The notes: generated by a model from the letters alone, not told the origin. A stretch of 42,284 bases of DNA from Clostridiales bacterium (GCA_031265515.1 JAISCN010000051.1:1-42284); one strand, 5' to 3'. Counted from the stretch's first letter, positions 9,523-22,400 are shown. Numbers and translations: made by a program.

Positions 9523-10593
9523 TTAATCATCCTCAATTTCACTTTTAATTTCTTCAAATTGTTCTTCTGTTTTAACATCTAGTTTTACACCGACTAGTTT
9601 TGATGCAAGTCTTACGTTTTGCCCACCACGACCTATGGCTAAAGAAATTTGATTCGACTCAGTTATAACCAAAGCTTCACTGTTGCTTTCGTTTAAAATA
9701 ACTTTTTTTACTTTGGCAGGACTTAAAGAATTTTTAATAAATTCAGATAAATCTTTGTCATAATTTATTAAATCGATTTTATCTCCATTAATCTCTTTTA
9801 AAATAATATTAATCCTTGCATTATTTTCACCGACACACGCTCCGATTGCTTCTATATCATTTCTTTTAGATAATAAAGCTATTTTAGTTCTTTTTCCGGC
9901 TTCCCTCGATATAGATTTTATTTCTATTATTCCTGATGATATTTCAGGTATCTCCTGTTCAAATAGTGCTTTAACAAAATTAGGGGTTGATCGAGATACT
10001 AAAATAGTTACTCCTCTAGAATGTTGTTTAATATCATCAACATAGACTTTGATTCTATCTTTTGTAATAAATTTTTCACCATTTATCTGTTCTCGTGTGT
10101 GCAGAATAGTTTCTGTATCTCCAAGATTAATCAAAATATTTCCTCTGTCATCAATACTTTGTACTATCCCGTTTACTATTTTTCCAATTTTTTCTTTAAA
10201 TTTATTATATATAACATTTCTTTCTAATTCTAATAATTTCTGCGATATAAGCTGTTTGGCAATTTGAGCTGCCATTCTTCCAAAATCATTAGGAGTAGAA
10301 TCTATTTTAACAACTTCACCTATTTTACTATCCAAGCTATAAATCAAAGATTCGCTAAATCTGATTTCTTTATCGATATTAAAATTTTTACTATCATCTG
10401 GTACAATCTTTTTTATAACATAAACGCTTATTACTCCCGAATCTTGATCTATGTCAATATAAAATTCTTGATTATAAAAATTTTTTTTAAATGCGGCTAC
10501 CAGAGAAGTTTTTAAAGCTGTAAAAATTAAATCTTCGTCTATTTTTTTTTCTTTTGCAATTTGCTTTATTGCACCAATTAACTCGATATTCAT
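9523..10593 (-). CDS. nusA: transcription termination/antitermination protein NusA
   Basis: S1/KH domain sequence (VNGIVQSIDDRGNILINLGDTE; AIGRGGQNVRLASKLVGVKLDV); likely ATG at 10593 after TGGAGAAA; track start is 10647. Confidence 0.95.
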   Translation of the reverse strand: MNIELIGAIKQIAKEKKIDEDLIFTALKTSLVAAFKKNFYNQEFYIDIDQDSGVISVYVIKKIVPDDSKNFNIDKEIRFSESLIYSLDSKIGEVVKIDSTPNDFGRMAAQIAKQLISQKLLELERNVIYNKFKEKIGKIVNGIVQSIDDRGNILINLGDTETILHTREQINGEKFITKDRIKVYVDDIKQHSRGVTILVSRSTPNFVKALFEQEIPEISSGIIEIKSISREAGKRTKIALLSKRNDIEAIGACVGENNARINIILKEINGDKIDLINYDKDLSEFIKNSLSPAKVKKVILNESNSEALVITESNQISLAIGRGGQNVRLASKLVGVKLDVKTEEQFEEIKSEIEDD

Positions 10594-10614
10594 TAAATTT
10601 TTTTCTCCATAGTT

Positions 10615-10644
10615 AAAAAATAAAAAAGTGAGCAGTAGCTCACT
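10615..10644 (-). terminator. intrinsic-terminator-like hairpin in nusA leader
   Basis: Minus strand AGTGAGC-TACT-GCTCACT followed by TTTTTATTTTTT, ending just before the nusA Shine-Dalgarno. Confidence 0.7.
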
Positions 10645-10834
10645 CAAACTTTTTTATAATATCACTAATTATCCAAATTAAATCTAATAATATTAATATT
10701 TTTTGTATCATGAATTAAAAAATAAATAAATATCACGAAAATTACTTTGAATTGTGTTTAGAGATAATAAAATGCAGTATTTATACATAAAAACAATATT
10801 TTTATTAAACTTTATAAAAATTCACAGTGAAATT

Positions 10835-10958
10835 TTTGTTAAATCGTATGAAGTTTTTGATAAAAAAACTAAATCTTGCTAATGATATTTACTATAATAA
10901 AAATAAAGAACTGATTTTTAATTAAGAATACGATAAGCTTTATGATGAGTTGTTAAAA
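10835..10958 (+). pseudogene. partial duplicate of the ligA 5' end (ORF closed by TAA)
   Basis: 124 bp tandem copy of 10959-11082 with three substitutions; reads MKFLIKKLNLANDIYYNKNKELIFN* because TAC became TAA. Confidence 0.85.
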
Positions 10959-10971
10959 TTTGTTAAATCGT

Positions 10972-12666
10972 ATGAAGTTTTTGATAAAAAAACTAAATCT
11001 TGCTAATGATATTTACTATAATAAAAATAAAGAACTGATTTCTAATTACGAATACGATAAGCTTTACGATGAGTTGTTAAAACTAGAAAAAAAATTAGAG
11101 ATAAAATTTTCAAACAGTCCTACACAAAATATCGGATTTAAAGTCATGTCTAACTTAGAAAAAGTTAAACATGATTTTAAAATGTTATCTCTAAACAAAA
11201 CAAAAAATATTTTCGAGATAGAAAAATTTTTAGGCAATAAAATTGGAATGCTATCATATAAGCTCGACGGTCTGACAATAATTTTAAAATATAACAATAA
11301 AAATCTAGAAAAAGTATTAACGCGCGGTAATGGAATTATTGGTGAAAATGTTACGCATAATAAAATTATTTTTAAAAATCTTCCAGAAAAAATAAACTTC
11401 GATGGCGATCTAATAGTTCGTGGAGAAGCTATTATCTTAAAAAGTGATTTCAAAAAAATAAATGATATCGATGAAAAAATAAAATATAAAAATCCGAGAA
11501 ATCTTTGTAGCGGAACTATAAGAACTTTAGATACCAAAAATATTTTGAATCGGGATATATATTTTTTCGCATTCGAAATGCTAACTCAATCTAATTTAAA
11601 TTTTAATAATTCGAAGAGAAACAAACTTGAATTTTTAAAAAAACTAGGCTTTGATATCGTGATTAACAAATTAGTTGATCAAAATAACATCAAAAAAAAT
11701 TTAGATATTTTTTTAAAAAATCTTGAAACTTATGATTTTAATGCTGATGGTTTAGTTTTAACTTTTGATGATATTAAATTTAGTGAATCTTTAGGCATCA
11801 CAAGTAAATTTCCAAAAGATTCTATTGCTTTTAAGTGGAAAGACGAAACAAAAGAAACTAAATTAAATAACATAGAATGGAAAAATTCTCGGTCTGGAAT
11901 TATAACTCCTGTTGCAAATTTTGATTCAGTAGATATCGAGGGAACAAAAGTATCAAAAGCTAGTTTACATAATTTAAATATGATAAAAGATTTAAAACTC
12001 GGAATTGGAGATAAAATTAAAGTCTATAAAGCAAATATGATAATTCCGCAAATATCTGAAAATTTGACTCGAAGTAATAATATAAAAATTCCGGAATTTT
12101 GCCCCGCTTGTGGTCAAAAAACTAGAATAATAATTAACAACAAAACAAAATTTTTAATTTGTGAAAATAATTTATGCATAGAAAAAATCATAGCTTCACT
12201 AGAACATTACACTAGTCGAGATGCGATGAATATTACAGGTTTATCTACTGAGTTAATTCGTAGACTTGTCGATAAAAACTTTTTATTTAATTATTTCGAT
12301 ATATATAATTTAAAAAATCTTGAACAAGAAATAATTTATTCTGGAGTATTAGATAACAAAGATTTTAGTAAAAACCATAAACTTTATAAAAATTTATTAA
12401 AATCTATAGAAAAATCTCGTGTAGTTCAAGCTTATAGATTTTTATATTCCTTAGGAATAGATAATGTTGGTTTAAATGCATCAAAAATTATCTGTGAAAA
12501 ATTTAACAATAATATAAATTTAATTATTGATTCTGATTTAGAAAATTTAATTTCTATAGATTCAATAGGTGAAATTACAGCGATATCAGTCATAAATTAT
12601 TTCAGTAACAAAAAAAAATTAAACGTAATAAAAAAAATATTGTCCGTAGTCAAAATAAAAAGCTAA
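10972..12666 (+). CDS. ligA: NAD+-dependent DNA ligase, apparently lacking BRCT domain
   Basis: KLDG active site (MLSYKLDGLTIIL), RGNGIIGENVTHN, Cys4 zinc motif CPACG...CENNLC, HhH region; ends about where BRCT would start. Track start is TTG 10960. Confidence 0.95.
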   Translation: MKFLIKKLNLANDIYYNKNKELISNYEYDKLYDELLKLEKKLEIKFSNSPTQNIGFKVMSNLEKVKHDFKMLSLNKTKNIFEIEKFLGNKIGMLSYKLDGLTIILKYNNKNLEKVLTRGNGIIGENVTHNKIIFKNLPEKINFDGDLIVRGEAIILKSDFKKINDIDEKIKYKNPRNLCSGTIRTLDTKNILNRDIYFFAFEMLTQSNLNFNNSKRNKLEFLKKLGFDIVINKLVDQNNIKKNLDIFLKNLETYDFNADGLVLTFDDIKFSESLGITSKFPKDSIAFKWKDETKETKLNNIEWKNSRSGIITPVANFDSVDIEGTKVSKASLHNLNMIKDLKLGIGDKIKVYKANMIIPQISENLTRSNNIKIPEFCPACGQKTRIIINNKTKFLICENNLCIEKIIASLEHYTSRDAMNITGLSTELIRRLVDKNFLFNYFDIYNLKNLEQEIIYSGVLDNKDFSKNHKLYKNLLKSIEKSRVVQAYRFLYSLGIDNVGLNASKIICEKFNNNINLIIDSDLENLISIDSIGEITAISVINYFSNKKKLNVIKKILSVVKIKS

Positions 12667-12775
12667 TTATTTATATTTAGTGTGTGATTAGATAATATTT
12701 TGTCAAAAAATAAAAAATTAGAAATTATCTCAGAGAACCATATTTTTTAGATAAGTTAAAAAAACAAAAATATAT

Positions 12776-13675
12776 CTACATGGAGTCTAAATAAAAAATA
12801 CCATCAAAAATTTTTGTTGCCGTTCCGGTCATAAAAATATTGTTTTTATCTTGATAGTTAATTGTCAAATCGCCTCCAATGTTTTTAACTAAAATATCTG
12901 TGTTTGTCTTGCAATAACCATTTAACACTGCCGCTACAACAGAAGCGCACGATCCGGTTCCGCACGAAAAAGTTTCTCCAACTCCCCTTTCCCAGACACG
13001 AATTTCTATGTTATTATTATCTATTATTTTAACAAATTCTACATTTATTCCATCAGGAAAAGCTTTGTGATGCTCAATTAATTTTGCTTGCGATAAATCA
13101 AAATTTAAATCATTTTTAAATATTACACAGTGATAATTTCCTAATGAAACACACGTAATTAAATATTTATAATTATTGATATACAAGTTTTCTGAAACTA
13201 TAAAATTATCTTTATTATTTTTTTTTAGTTCTATAAAATTTATATTCACAGGCATTAATTTATAATCCATTATAACTTTTCCCATATCGACTTTAACTTT
13301 TGAAATGGATTTATTGCAGTCTTTCTCTATCCACACTTTTTTTATCCCGCTTAAAGTCTCTATATTAAAAATATTTTTATTAATTAAATTGTCAAACATA
13401 TATTTAGCAACGCAGCGGATAGCATTGCCGCACATTTTTGCTTCACTTCCATCTTTGTTAAAAATTTTCATAGCGGCGTCAGCAATATTTGAATTTAAAA
13501 TAAAAACGATCCCATCAGCACCAATTCCTATGTTGATGTTGCACAATTTATTTATATTTTTTATTATCAAATTAATTTTTTTGTTATTATTTTTATTGTT
13601 TAGACAATCAAAAATTATAAAGTTATTCCCACAGCCATGCATCTTTGTAAATTTTACTTTTCTAGAATCAATCAT
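12776..13675 (-). CDS. dapF: diaminopimelate epimerase
   Basis: MHGCGNNFI, DGSEAKMCGNAIRCVAKY and ERGVGETFSCGTGSCASVVAA motifs. Confidence 0.95.
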   Translation of the reverse strand: MIDSRKVKFTKMHGCGNNFIIFDCLNNKNNNKKINLIIKNINKLCNINIGIGADGIVFILNSNIADAAMKIFNKDGSEAKMCGNAIRCVAKYMFDNLINKNIFNIETLSGIKKVWIEKDCNKSISKVKVDMGKVIMDYKLMPVNINFIELKKNNKDNFIVSENLYINNYKYLITCVSLGNYHCVIFKNDLNFDLSQAKLIEHHKAFPDGINVEFVKIIDNNNIEIRVWERGVGETFSCGTGSCASVVAAVLNGYCKTNTDILVKNIGGDLTINYQDKNNIFMTGTATKIFDGIFYLDSM

Positions 13676-14070
13676 ATATAAAAGATATAAAAAATAAAAA
13701 ATAAAATTAAAATCAATATCAGTGAATATATTTTATATCTTCTCAAACATCTCTAAATCTCTTCTTCTTCACTCATTTTCTCGATAATACTATAAATATT
13801 ATTGCTTTGAAAAATAAAATAACTAAGATTAGAGATGTTAGAATAAAAACAAAAATAAAATTTTAAAATTTGTCGATTTTATATTTTTTTATCTTGAGAT
13901 TTCATAGCGCACAAAACATACAGCAAGGATATTTAATTTAACCAACATCTTGATAAAATAGATTTTATTATATTTATTTTTAGCATCTATAAAGTAATAA
14001 TAAAAAAACATATTTTTGATTTTTACAAATAGAAATAAGCAGGATTTTATTTACTTGTGAGAAATTTCTA

Positions 14071-15177
14071 TTGAGAAGATTGTTTTTGGTTATTTGTTTT
14101 TTTATTTTCGCTTTATTTTTTTTGAAAACAAAAATTTTTGCAGACGAAGCAATAGAAAACAAATTAGACTTATATAATAAAGAAACAAATAAAATCGACC
14201 TTATTATAAATAAAAACTTTGATAATGATTTGGGTATCGATATTAATTTAAAAAATCTAGCAAAAAAAGTTTTAATGCATGAAACCAATTTTTCAGAAGT
14301 TTTTGTTATTATAAAAAATATTTTTATAAAAGAAATTTTTAACACTAAACACGTAAAAAATTTATTTGCTATACTAATTTTATCGAGCTTAGTAAATAAT
14401 CTTACTACTTCTTTTTGTAGCGAAAATAATATTGCTTTTTATGCTTGTTTTATTGTGGTATCCATAAATTTAATATCTGAATTTAGATCTATTATCTTGT
14501 TAACACAAAATTTTTTAGATAGTTTAATAAATTTGATAGAATCAAGTGTACCATTAATATTTAGCTTGCTAATAACAAATTTTAATAAAATAATTCTTAG
14601 CCCAGTTATATTTTTAACAACCGGGACTATTATTTTAATTATCAAAATTATCTTACCGTGTATAAATATCTTTTTTGTAATGGGATTACTAAATAACATA
14701 GGAGATAGAAAATTTCTAGAAAGTTTAGTAAATTTTATAAAAAAAACCTTAGAATATTCGTTAAAAATAATAGCATTTGTTTTTGTGAGTGTGATTTCGA
14801 TAGAACGTGTTAGTTCAAACTTATTTAAAAACTTTTTTAATAAAAGTTTAAGAACAGCAATTAAAATCGTTCCAATTGTTGGTGAAACGTTTTCGGGCAC
14901 TATAGAATGTATTTTGACTTGGTCGGAATTAATTAAAAATAGTTTTTTGTTAGGTCTGATAATATTAATTTTTTTTATATGTCTTGTGCCGTTGATAAAA
15001 ATAATACTAGTCGGACTAGTATATAGATTTGTTGCCGTAATAACTCAATCGATAAATGATGAAAAAATATTTAAAAGTATAATAATTTTTTCTGATTCTT
15101 GCATTTTATTATTTTCGTGTGTTTTTACTTGTGTGATGTTTTTTATATTTAGTATCATTATTTTTTTAACACTGTGA
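14071..15177 (+). CDS. spoIIIAE: stage III sporulation protein AE
   Basis: Multi-TM protein with SpoIIIAE-like IVPIVGETFSGTIECILTWSELIKNSFLLGLI...VPLIKIILVGLVYRFVAVITQSINDEKI. Confidence 0.85.
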   Translation: MRRLFLVICFFIFALFFLKTKIFADEAIENKLDLYNKETNKIDLIINKNFDNDLGIDINLKNLAKKVLMHETNFSEVFVIIKNIFIKEIFNTKHVKNLFAILILSSLVNNLTTSFCSENNIAFYACFIVVSINLISEFRSIILLTQNFLDSLINLIESSVPLIFSLLITNFNKIILSPVIFLTTGTIILIIKIILPCINIFFVMGLLNNIGDRKFLESLVNFIKKTLEYSLKIIAFVFVSVISIERVSSNLFKNFFNKSLRTAIKIVPIVGETFSGTIECILTWSELIKNSFLLGLIILIFFICLVPLIKIILVGLVYRFVAVITQSINDEKIFKSIIIFSDSCILLFSCVFTCVMFFIFSIIIFLTL

Positions 15178-15305
15178 CTCGTTATCAATATGTTGATTAA
15201 ATATTTACTAAAAAATAAATCTAGTCATTAATCTCATCGTTGACATAAATATAAAATCATTGCTATAATACGGCGCTGTTGTTATTTCTTAAAAAGGATG
15301 ATTTT

Positions 15306-18300
15306 GTGGGAAAAATAATACTATATGAAAAAAAATTTGGTCAGAACAAACGCAAAGTTTTTGATAAAAATATCGATGATCCCTCTAGTATTCCCAATTT
15401 AATTGAAACACAAAAAGAAAGTTTTAAGTGGTTTATGCGATATGGAATAAAAGAAATACTGGATGAATTTTCTCCTATTGTTGATTCTTCGAAAAATTTA
15501 ATACTGGAAATTTTGGATTTTACAACTGGAAAAACAAAATATAATACACAAGAATGCAAAAGATATGATGTAAATTACTCATTACCTTTAAAAATAAGAG
15601 TTAGGTTAATCAATAAAGAACAAGATGAAATAAAAGAACAAGAAGTTTTTTTTGGTGAATTTCCCATAATGACGGAAACAGGCACGTTTATAATAAATGG
15701 AGCAGAAAGAGTAATAGTTAATCAGTTGGTTAGATCACCTGGAATTTATTTTAATTTATCTTATGACAAATCCGGAAACAGTTTAGTTTCTGCAACTTTG
15801 ATACCGAATCGTGGTTCTTGGATTGAGTATGAGACGAGCGCAAGCAATATTCTTAATTTAAGAATAGATAAAACACGAAGAATGCCTATAACTATATTAT
15901 TGAGAGCAATTGGATATGAAACAGATGAAGAGATATTAAATTTATTAGGCGAAGAACAAAAAATTTTAAACGCGATTAAAAAAGATACTACTAAAAATAG
16001 AGAAAGTGCTCTTATGGAAATTTATAGACATCTAAGACCAGGTGAACCTCCGACAAAAGAAAGTTCTGAATTGTTATTTAAAAATATGTTTTTAGATACG
16101 AAAAGATATCATCTTGCTTCTGTTGGCAGATATAAAATAAATAAAAAACTCAGCCTAGAAAGTCTGATAATCAATAAAAAATTGGCCAAAAATGTTGTTA
16201 GTCAAGATGGAAAAATTATAGCTAAAAAAGATAATATTATTGATATTAATTTAGCGAAAAAAATACAAAACAATGCTATTGATCACATATTTGTTTGGAA
16301 TAACGAAAACGAAGAAACAAAAATAATTGGCAACTTTTTTGTTGATAGTAATTATTATTTAAATAAATTCAATTTAGATTATAGAGATTTAGGATTAGAA
16401 GACAAAGTTTACTTTCCAGAATTAAAAAATATAATAGATGAAAATCCATCACAAGAAGAATTAATAAAAAAATTAAAAGAAAATAAAGATTTGTTATCTC
16501 CTAAAATACTAACTAAACATGACATTGTTGCATCTATAAATTACTCTCTAAATTTTGAGCACGAATTAAGTATAAAAGATAACATTGATCACTTAGGCAA
16601 CCGTCGTATAAGATCAGTTGGCGAGCTATTACAAAATCAACTACGAATTGGCATGATACGAATGGAAAGGATCATTCGTGAAAGAATGACAATTCAAGAT
16701 CTTGATGTAGTTACACCGCAAGCGCTCATAAATATAAGACCAATAACTGCTATACTTAGAGAATTTTTTGGAACTTCGCAATTGTCACAATTTATGGAGC
16801 AAACTAATCCACTTGGAGAACTAACACACAAGAGAAGATTGTCAGCATTAGGACCTGGCGGACTTTCGCGTGATAGAGCGGGTTTTGATGTTCGCGATAT
16901 AAATAATTCACATTATGGTCGTATGTGTCCTATAGAGACACCTGAAGGTGCAAATATTGGTTTGATAAATTCTCTTGCTACACATGCTAAAATTAATAAA
17001 TATGGTTTTATAGAAACCCCATATAGAATTGTTGATAAAAACGATATTAATGGCCCAAAAGTAACAAATGATATTGTTTATGTAGCAGCAGATGACGAAG
17101 AAAAATACGTTATAGCGCAAGCCAACGCCAAACTTAGTGAAGATAATTATTTTATAAATAAAAAAATATCAGGAAGATATAAAGAAGAAATAGGTGAATT
17201 TAGTGTTGAAGAAATTGATTTAATGGATGTTTCTCCAAAACAAATGGTATCAATTGCTACTTCGTTAATACCATTTTTAGAGAATGATGATGTTATACGC
17301 GCTCTTATGGGATCTAATATGCAAAGACAAGCTGTCCCATTAATTGAACCTGAAGCACCTTGTGTCGGAACAGGTATGGAATACAAAACAGGTTGTGACT
17401 CAGGTGTTAATATAATTGCTAAAAATTCTGGCATAGTAGAAAAAGTTTCTTCGGATGAGATAATCGTAAAAAATGAGTTTAATAAAAACGATATTTATAA
17501 ACTAAACAAATACGCAAGAAGTAATCAAAGTACCTGTATAAACCAGAAGCCCTTGGTAACTATGGGCGATAAAATAAACACGAATCAGGTAATTGCTGAT
17601 GGTCCATCTATGTCTAACGGAGAACTTGCGTTAGGTAAAGATATTCTAGTAGGATTTATGAGTTGGGAAGGTTATAATTACGAAGATGCTATTTTATTAA
17701 GCGAAAGATTAATATATGACGATGTCTATACTTCAGTACACATAGAAGAGTATGATTGTGAAGCTAGAGATACTAAACTAGGACCTGAAGAAATTACAAG
17801 AGATATACCCAATATTGGCGATGATATGCTAAAAGATCTCGATGAAGATGGAATAGTTAGAATAGGTGCTTTTGTAGAACAAAATGATATTTTAGTTGGA
17901 AAAATAACTCCAAAAGGCGAAACTGAATTAACTTCAGAAGAAAGATTATTAAGAGCTATTTTTGGAGACAAATCACGCGATGTTAGAGATACATCTTTGA
18001 GAATTCCTCATGGTGAGGGTGGTGTTGTTGTTGACGTAAAAATTTTCAAACGTGAAGATAAAGACGAATTATCAACCGGCGTAAATAAATTAGTAAGAGT
18101 TTATATAGCCCAGAAGAGAAAAATTTCTGTTGGTGATAAAATGGCTGGACGACACGGAAATAAAGGCGTAGTTTCTAGAATTTTACCTGTGGTTGATATG
18201 CCATTTATGCCAAATGGACGAGCTTTAGATATAGTTTTAAATCCTCTGGGTGTGCCATCTAGAATGAATATAGGACAAATATTAGAAACGCATCTTGGGC

Positions 18301-19250
18301 TGGCGGCTAAAGTTTTAAATTGGAAAATAGCTACACCAGTTTTCAGCGGAACAACCGAAAATGATATAGTAAATATTTTTGATTTAGCTAATGATTATGC
18401 AAATTTAGATTGGAACAATTTCGAAAAAAAATGGCGTGAAAGATTAGAAAAAAAAGTTTTAAATGATTTAAATAAAAATAAAAAATTAGGTTTAAATCTA
18501 GAATGGCACGGCATGAAAATACCAAACGATGGAAAAATAAAATTAAGAGACGGGAAAACTGGCGAATATTTTGATAATGCAGTTACTGTCGGATTTATGC
18601 ATTATTTAAAATTACATCATTTAGTAGATGATAAAATTCATGCACGTTCAACTGGTCCATATTCTCTTGTTACTCAACAACCACTTGGTGGAAAAGCACA
18701 GTTCGGCGGGCAAAGATTTGGTGAAATGGAAGTATGGGCGCTCGAAGCATACGGCGCTGCTTATACTTTGCAAGAAATTTTAACTATTAAATCAGATGAT
18801 GTTATAGGTCGAGTTAAAGCTTACGAAGCCATAGTCAAAGGAGATAAAATTCCTGAATCTGGAACACCAGAATCTTTTAAAGTTTTAGTTAAAGAACTGC
18901 AATCTTTAGCACTTGATGTAAAACTTTATACTAAAGATAGAACAGAAGTTGAGATAAGTTCGAACATTGATGAGGATGAAGACAATGATTTGTTAGATAA
19001 GAATCAAGATAATATAATATCAACGAAAGTACAAAACATTGAAGATGTTGTTTTGGATAAAAATTTTATAATTGATAGAAATAATAGCGATAGTGCTAAT
19101 ACTGACGATACTAACGATGATAGTTATGATTACGACGAAGATTATGAAGATTCTGCTGAAGATATGGATTTATCAAGAATATTTAACTTAGTAGAAGATT
19201 CGAATGATGATTTAAATGACGATGATGAAAATAATGATAATAATTATTAG
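15306..19250 (+). CDS. rpoB: DNA-directed RNA polymerase subunit beta
   Basis: Full-length RpoB motifs ([43 protein letters not shown]...). Probable GTG start after AAAGGATGA; Asp-rich C-terminal tail. Confidence 0.98.
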   Translation: MGKIILYEKKFGQNKRKVFDKNIDDPSSIPNLIETQKESFKWFMRYGIKEILDEFSPIVDSSKNLILEILDFTTGKTKYNTQECKRYDVNYSLPLKIRVRLINKEQDEIKEQEVFFGEFPIMTETGTFIINGAERVIVNQLVRSPGIYFNLSYDKSGNSLVSATLIPNRGSWIEYETSASNILNLRIDKTRRMPITILLRAIGYETDEEILNLLGEEQKILNAIKKDTTKNRESALMEIYRHLRPGEPPTKESSELLFKNMFLDTKRYHLASVGRYKINKKLSLESLIINKKLAKNVVSQDGKIIAKKDNIIDINLAKKIQNNAIDHIFVWNNENEETKIIGNFFVDSNYYLNKFNLDYRDLGLEDKVYFPELKNIIDENPSQEELIKKLKENKDLLSPKILTKHDIVASINYSLNFEHELSIKDNIDHLGNRRIRSVGELLQNQLRIGMIRMERIIRERMTIQDLDVVTPQALINIRPITAILREFFGTSQLSQFMEQTNPLGELTHKRRLSALGPGGLSRDRAGFDVRDINNSHYGRMCPIETPEGANIGLINSLATHAKINKYGFIETPYRIVDKNDINGPKVTNDIVYVAADDEEKYVIAQANAKLSEDNYFINKKISGRYKEEIGEFSVEEIDLMDVSPKQMVSIATSLIPFLENDDVIRALMGSNMQRQAVPLIEPEAPCVGTGMEYKTGCDSGVNIIAKNSGIVEKVSSDEIIVKNEFNKNDIYKLNKYARSNQSTCINQKPLVTMGDKINTNQVIADGPSMSNGELALGKDILVGFMSWEGYNYEDAILLSERLIYDDVYTSVHIEEYDCEARDTKLGPEEITRDIPNIGDDMLKDLDEDGIVRIGAFVEQNDILVGKITPKGETELTSEERLLRAIFGDKSRDVRDTSLRIPHGEGGVVVDVKIFKREDKDELSTGVNKLVRVYIAQKRKISVGDKMAGRHGNKGVVSRILPVVDMPFMPNGRALDIVLNPLGVPSRMNIGQILETHLGLAAKVLNWKIATPVFSGTTENDIVNIFDLANDYANLDWNNFEKKWRERLEKKVLNDLNKNKKLGLNLEWHGMKIPNDGKIKLRDGKTGEYFDNAVTVGFMHYLKLHHLVDDKIHARSTGPYSLVTQQPLGGKAQFGGQRFGEMEVWALEAYGAAYTLQEILTIKSDDVIGRVKAYEAIVKGDKIPESGTPESFKVLVKELQSLALDVKLYTKDRTEVEISSNIDEDEDNDLLDKNQDNIISTKVQNIEDVVLDKNFIIDRNNSDSANTDDTNDDSYDYDEDYEDSAEDMDLSRIFNLVEDSNDDLNDDDENNDNNY

Positions 19251-19430
19251 ATTAGAAATATAATGATTCTATTTTATTTTGATTTTTATTAAACGTTGGC
19301 GATCTTATGTATATTTTTTTTAATATTTGCGTAAACGTTATGCTTTTAAAAAGATACTGAAAAAGATAATAGATTTTTAAATTAGATTTTATTTTTATTT
19401 TTTTAATAAAATAATTTGGAGGAATTCTTT

Positions 19431-22400
19431 TTGACGAAAAGCGGAATATTAATCGATTCGATTAGTATTGGAATTGCTTCACCTGAAAAAATAAGAGCTC
19501 TCTCTACAGGAGAAGTAAAAAAGCCAGAGACTATAAATTATCGTTCTCTAAAACCTGAAAGAGATGGTTTATTTTGTGAAAAAATTTTTGGTCCGTCAAA
19601 AGACTGGGAGTGCTTATGCGGAAAATATAAAAGAATTAGATACAAAGGTGTAATTTGTGACAGATGTGGTGTTGAAATAACAACTTCTAGAGTTAGACGT
19701 GAACGTATGGGACATATAGAATTAGCGTCACCGGTTTCACATGTTTGGTACTTCAAGGGAGTACCCAGCAGAATTGGCATTATACTTGGTATGACATCAA
19801 GAAATTTAGAAAAAGTTTTATATTTTGCAAACTATATAGTTTTGGATCCAGGAAAAACTGATTTGCTTGAAAAACAAATATTAAGTGAGCAAGAATATCG
19901 CGAACTACTTGAAAAATATGATTATGATGACTTTGAAGTTGGTATGGGCGCAGAAGCAATAAAAAAATTATTAAAAAAAGTAGATTTAAATAAAGAAATA
20001 GAAAAAACAGAGTTAGATATGACTAAAGCGTCAGGTGCAAAATTAACAAAATTCATAAAAAAATTAGAAATACTAGAAGCTTTTGCAAATTCTGAGAATA
20101 ATCCAGAATGGATGATATTAGATGTTTTGCCAGTCATACCTCCGGAATTAAGACCTATGGTCCAGTTAGATGGTGGAAGGTTTGCAACGTCTGATCTAAA
20201 TGATTTATATAGACGTGTAATAAACAGAAATAATAGATTAAAGAAATTATTGGACTTGAGTGCACCAGATATAATAATAAAAAACGAGAAAAGAATGTTA
20301 CAGGAAGCTGTAGATGCTTTACTCGATAATGGTCGTTGTGGAAAACCCGTTACTGGCGCTAATAGCAGGCCATTAAAATCTCTATCAGATTTATTAAAAG
20401 GAAAACAAGGAAGATTTAGACAGAATTTATTAGGAAAACGAGTTGATTATTCAGGAAGATCTGTTATAGTTGTAGGACCTAATTTGAGATTGGATCAATG
20501 CGGTTTGCCGAAAGAGATGGCAATAGAATTGTTTAAGCCATTTATCATGAAAGAATTAGTTAAGAATGGATACGCAAATAATATAAAAACTGCAAAAAGA
20601 ATAGTAGAAAGACAAAGTCCTGAAGTATGGGATATGTTAGAAGATGTTATAAAAGATTATCCAGTTTTATTAAATCGAGCTCCAACTCTGCATAGACTTG
20701 GAATACAGGCTTTTAAACCAATTTTAGTAGAAGGGAGAGCAATTAAATTGCATCCATTGGTTTGTGTTGCTTATAATGCAGATTTTGATGGAGATCAAAT
20801 GGCAGTTCATATACCGTTATCAGAACGTGCTCAATCAGAAGTTAAAGAATTAATGTTAGCAACTAAAAATTTACTAAAACCGTCTGATGGAGAACCGGTA
20901 ATAGTGCCATCAAAAGATATGGTATTAGGAATCTATTATCTTACTTTTGAAAAAGAAAATCTTGATAAAAATATTTTTTATTCTGATGAAAGAGAAGCGA
21001 TTTTAGCATACGAAAGCAATATAATTAGTTTGCATGAGAAAATAAATATCATGAAAAGTAAAAAAATAAATAATAAATATTTTTCTGGGATAGTTAAAAC
21101 GACTGTTGGGAGAATTATTTTAAATGAAGTTATTCCGCAAGATTTAGGATTTGTCGATCGCGAAATAAAAGAAAATATATTAGATTACGAAATAAATTGT
21201 CTTGTAGATAAAAAAATAATGTATAAGATAATCAATCGTTGTATTGAAAAACACGGAACTGAAGTAACTTCTAAATTATTGGATAACTTTAAAGACTTAG
21301 GTTTTAAATATTCTACTAAAAGCGGAATCACTATATCTATTTCTGACATGAAAGTTGATATCAAAAAACAAGAATATATAAATAAAGCCGAACAAAAAGT
21401 CGAGATTATTTTAAAATTATATAAACGTGGAATGCTAACTGAAGACGAGAGATATTCAAAAATTATTCAGATTTGGGGAGAAACAAGTGAAAAAATTTCT
21501 AATGTTTTGTTTGCAAATCTTGATAAAGAAAACAATATTTATATGATGGCTGCTTCAGGTGCACGCGGTTCAAGAAACCAAATAAATCAATTAATAGGTA
21601 TGCGCGGTTTGATGTCTGATCCATCTGGAAGAGTTATAGAATTGCCAATTAAATCTAATTTTCATGAAGGATTAACAGCATTGGAGTATTTTATATCCGC
21701 GCACGGTGCTAGAAAAGGGTTAGCTGATATGGCTCTGCGTACTGCTGATTCGGGATATTTAACTCGCAGACTTGTCGATGTTGCGCAAGATGTTATTACT
21801 AGAAAACATGATTGTTGTGAAAATCAAGAAGATATAGTTGGAATGTATGTTAGTGCAATAAAAGATGGTAACGAAATAATTGAAACTTTGTGCGATAGAA
21901 TAAGAGGAAGATTTAGCGCTGAGGACATAATTCATCCTGATACTCGCGAAATACTAGTCAAAAAAAATAATTTAATAGATACGCATCTGTCTGATTTAAT
22001 AGAAAAATTAGGTATAGAAAAAGTTAAAATCAGATCAGCTTTATCGTGCAAAACTAAAGTTGGTATCTGTACAAAGTGCTACGGAATTGATCCTGCAACT
22101 AATCATGTGATAGAAACTGGGCAAGCAGTGGGGATAATTGCGGCACAGTCAATTGGAGAACCTGGAACACAATTGACTATGAGAAATTTTCACGAGGGAG
22201 GAATTGCAAGCAGTGATGATATTACACAAGGTTTGCCACGTGTAGAAGAACTTTTTGAAGTTAGACGTCCAAAAGGTATAGCTATAATTACTGAGATAAG
22301 TGGTCAAGTCGAAATAAATGACGTTAAAAAAAATCGCAAAATATCTATCACAAACAATTTGGAAACACGTGAATATTTAATTCCGTTTGGGGCTCACATT

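Noticed and set aside
11064-11537. Minus-strand ORF inside ligA
   Set aside because: Antisense to a confidently identified gene; low-complexity translation from AT-rich codons.
13980-14900. Minus-strand ORFs (13980-14345, 14439-14900) over spoIIIAE
   Set aside because: Antisense shadow ORFs of a membrane-protein gene; no independent support.
17147-17971. Minus-strand ORFs within rpoB
   Set aside because: Shadow ORFs opposite strongly conserved RpoB coding sequence.
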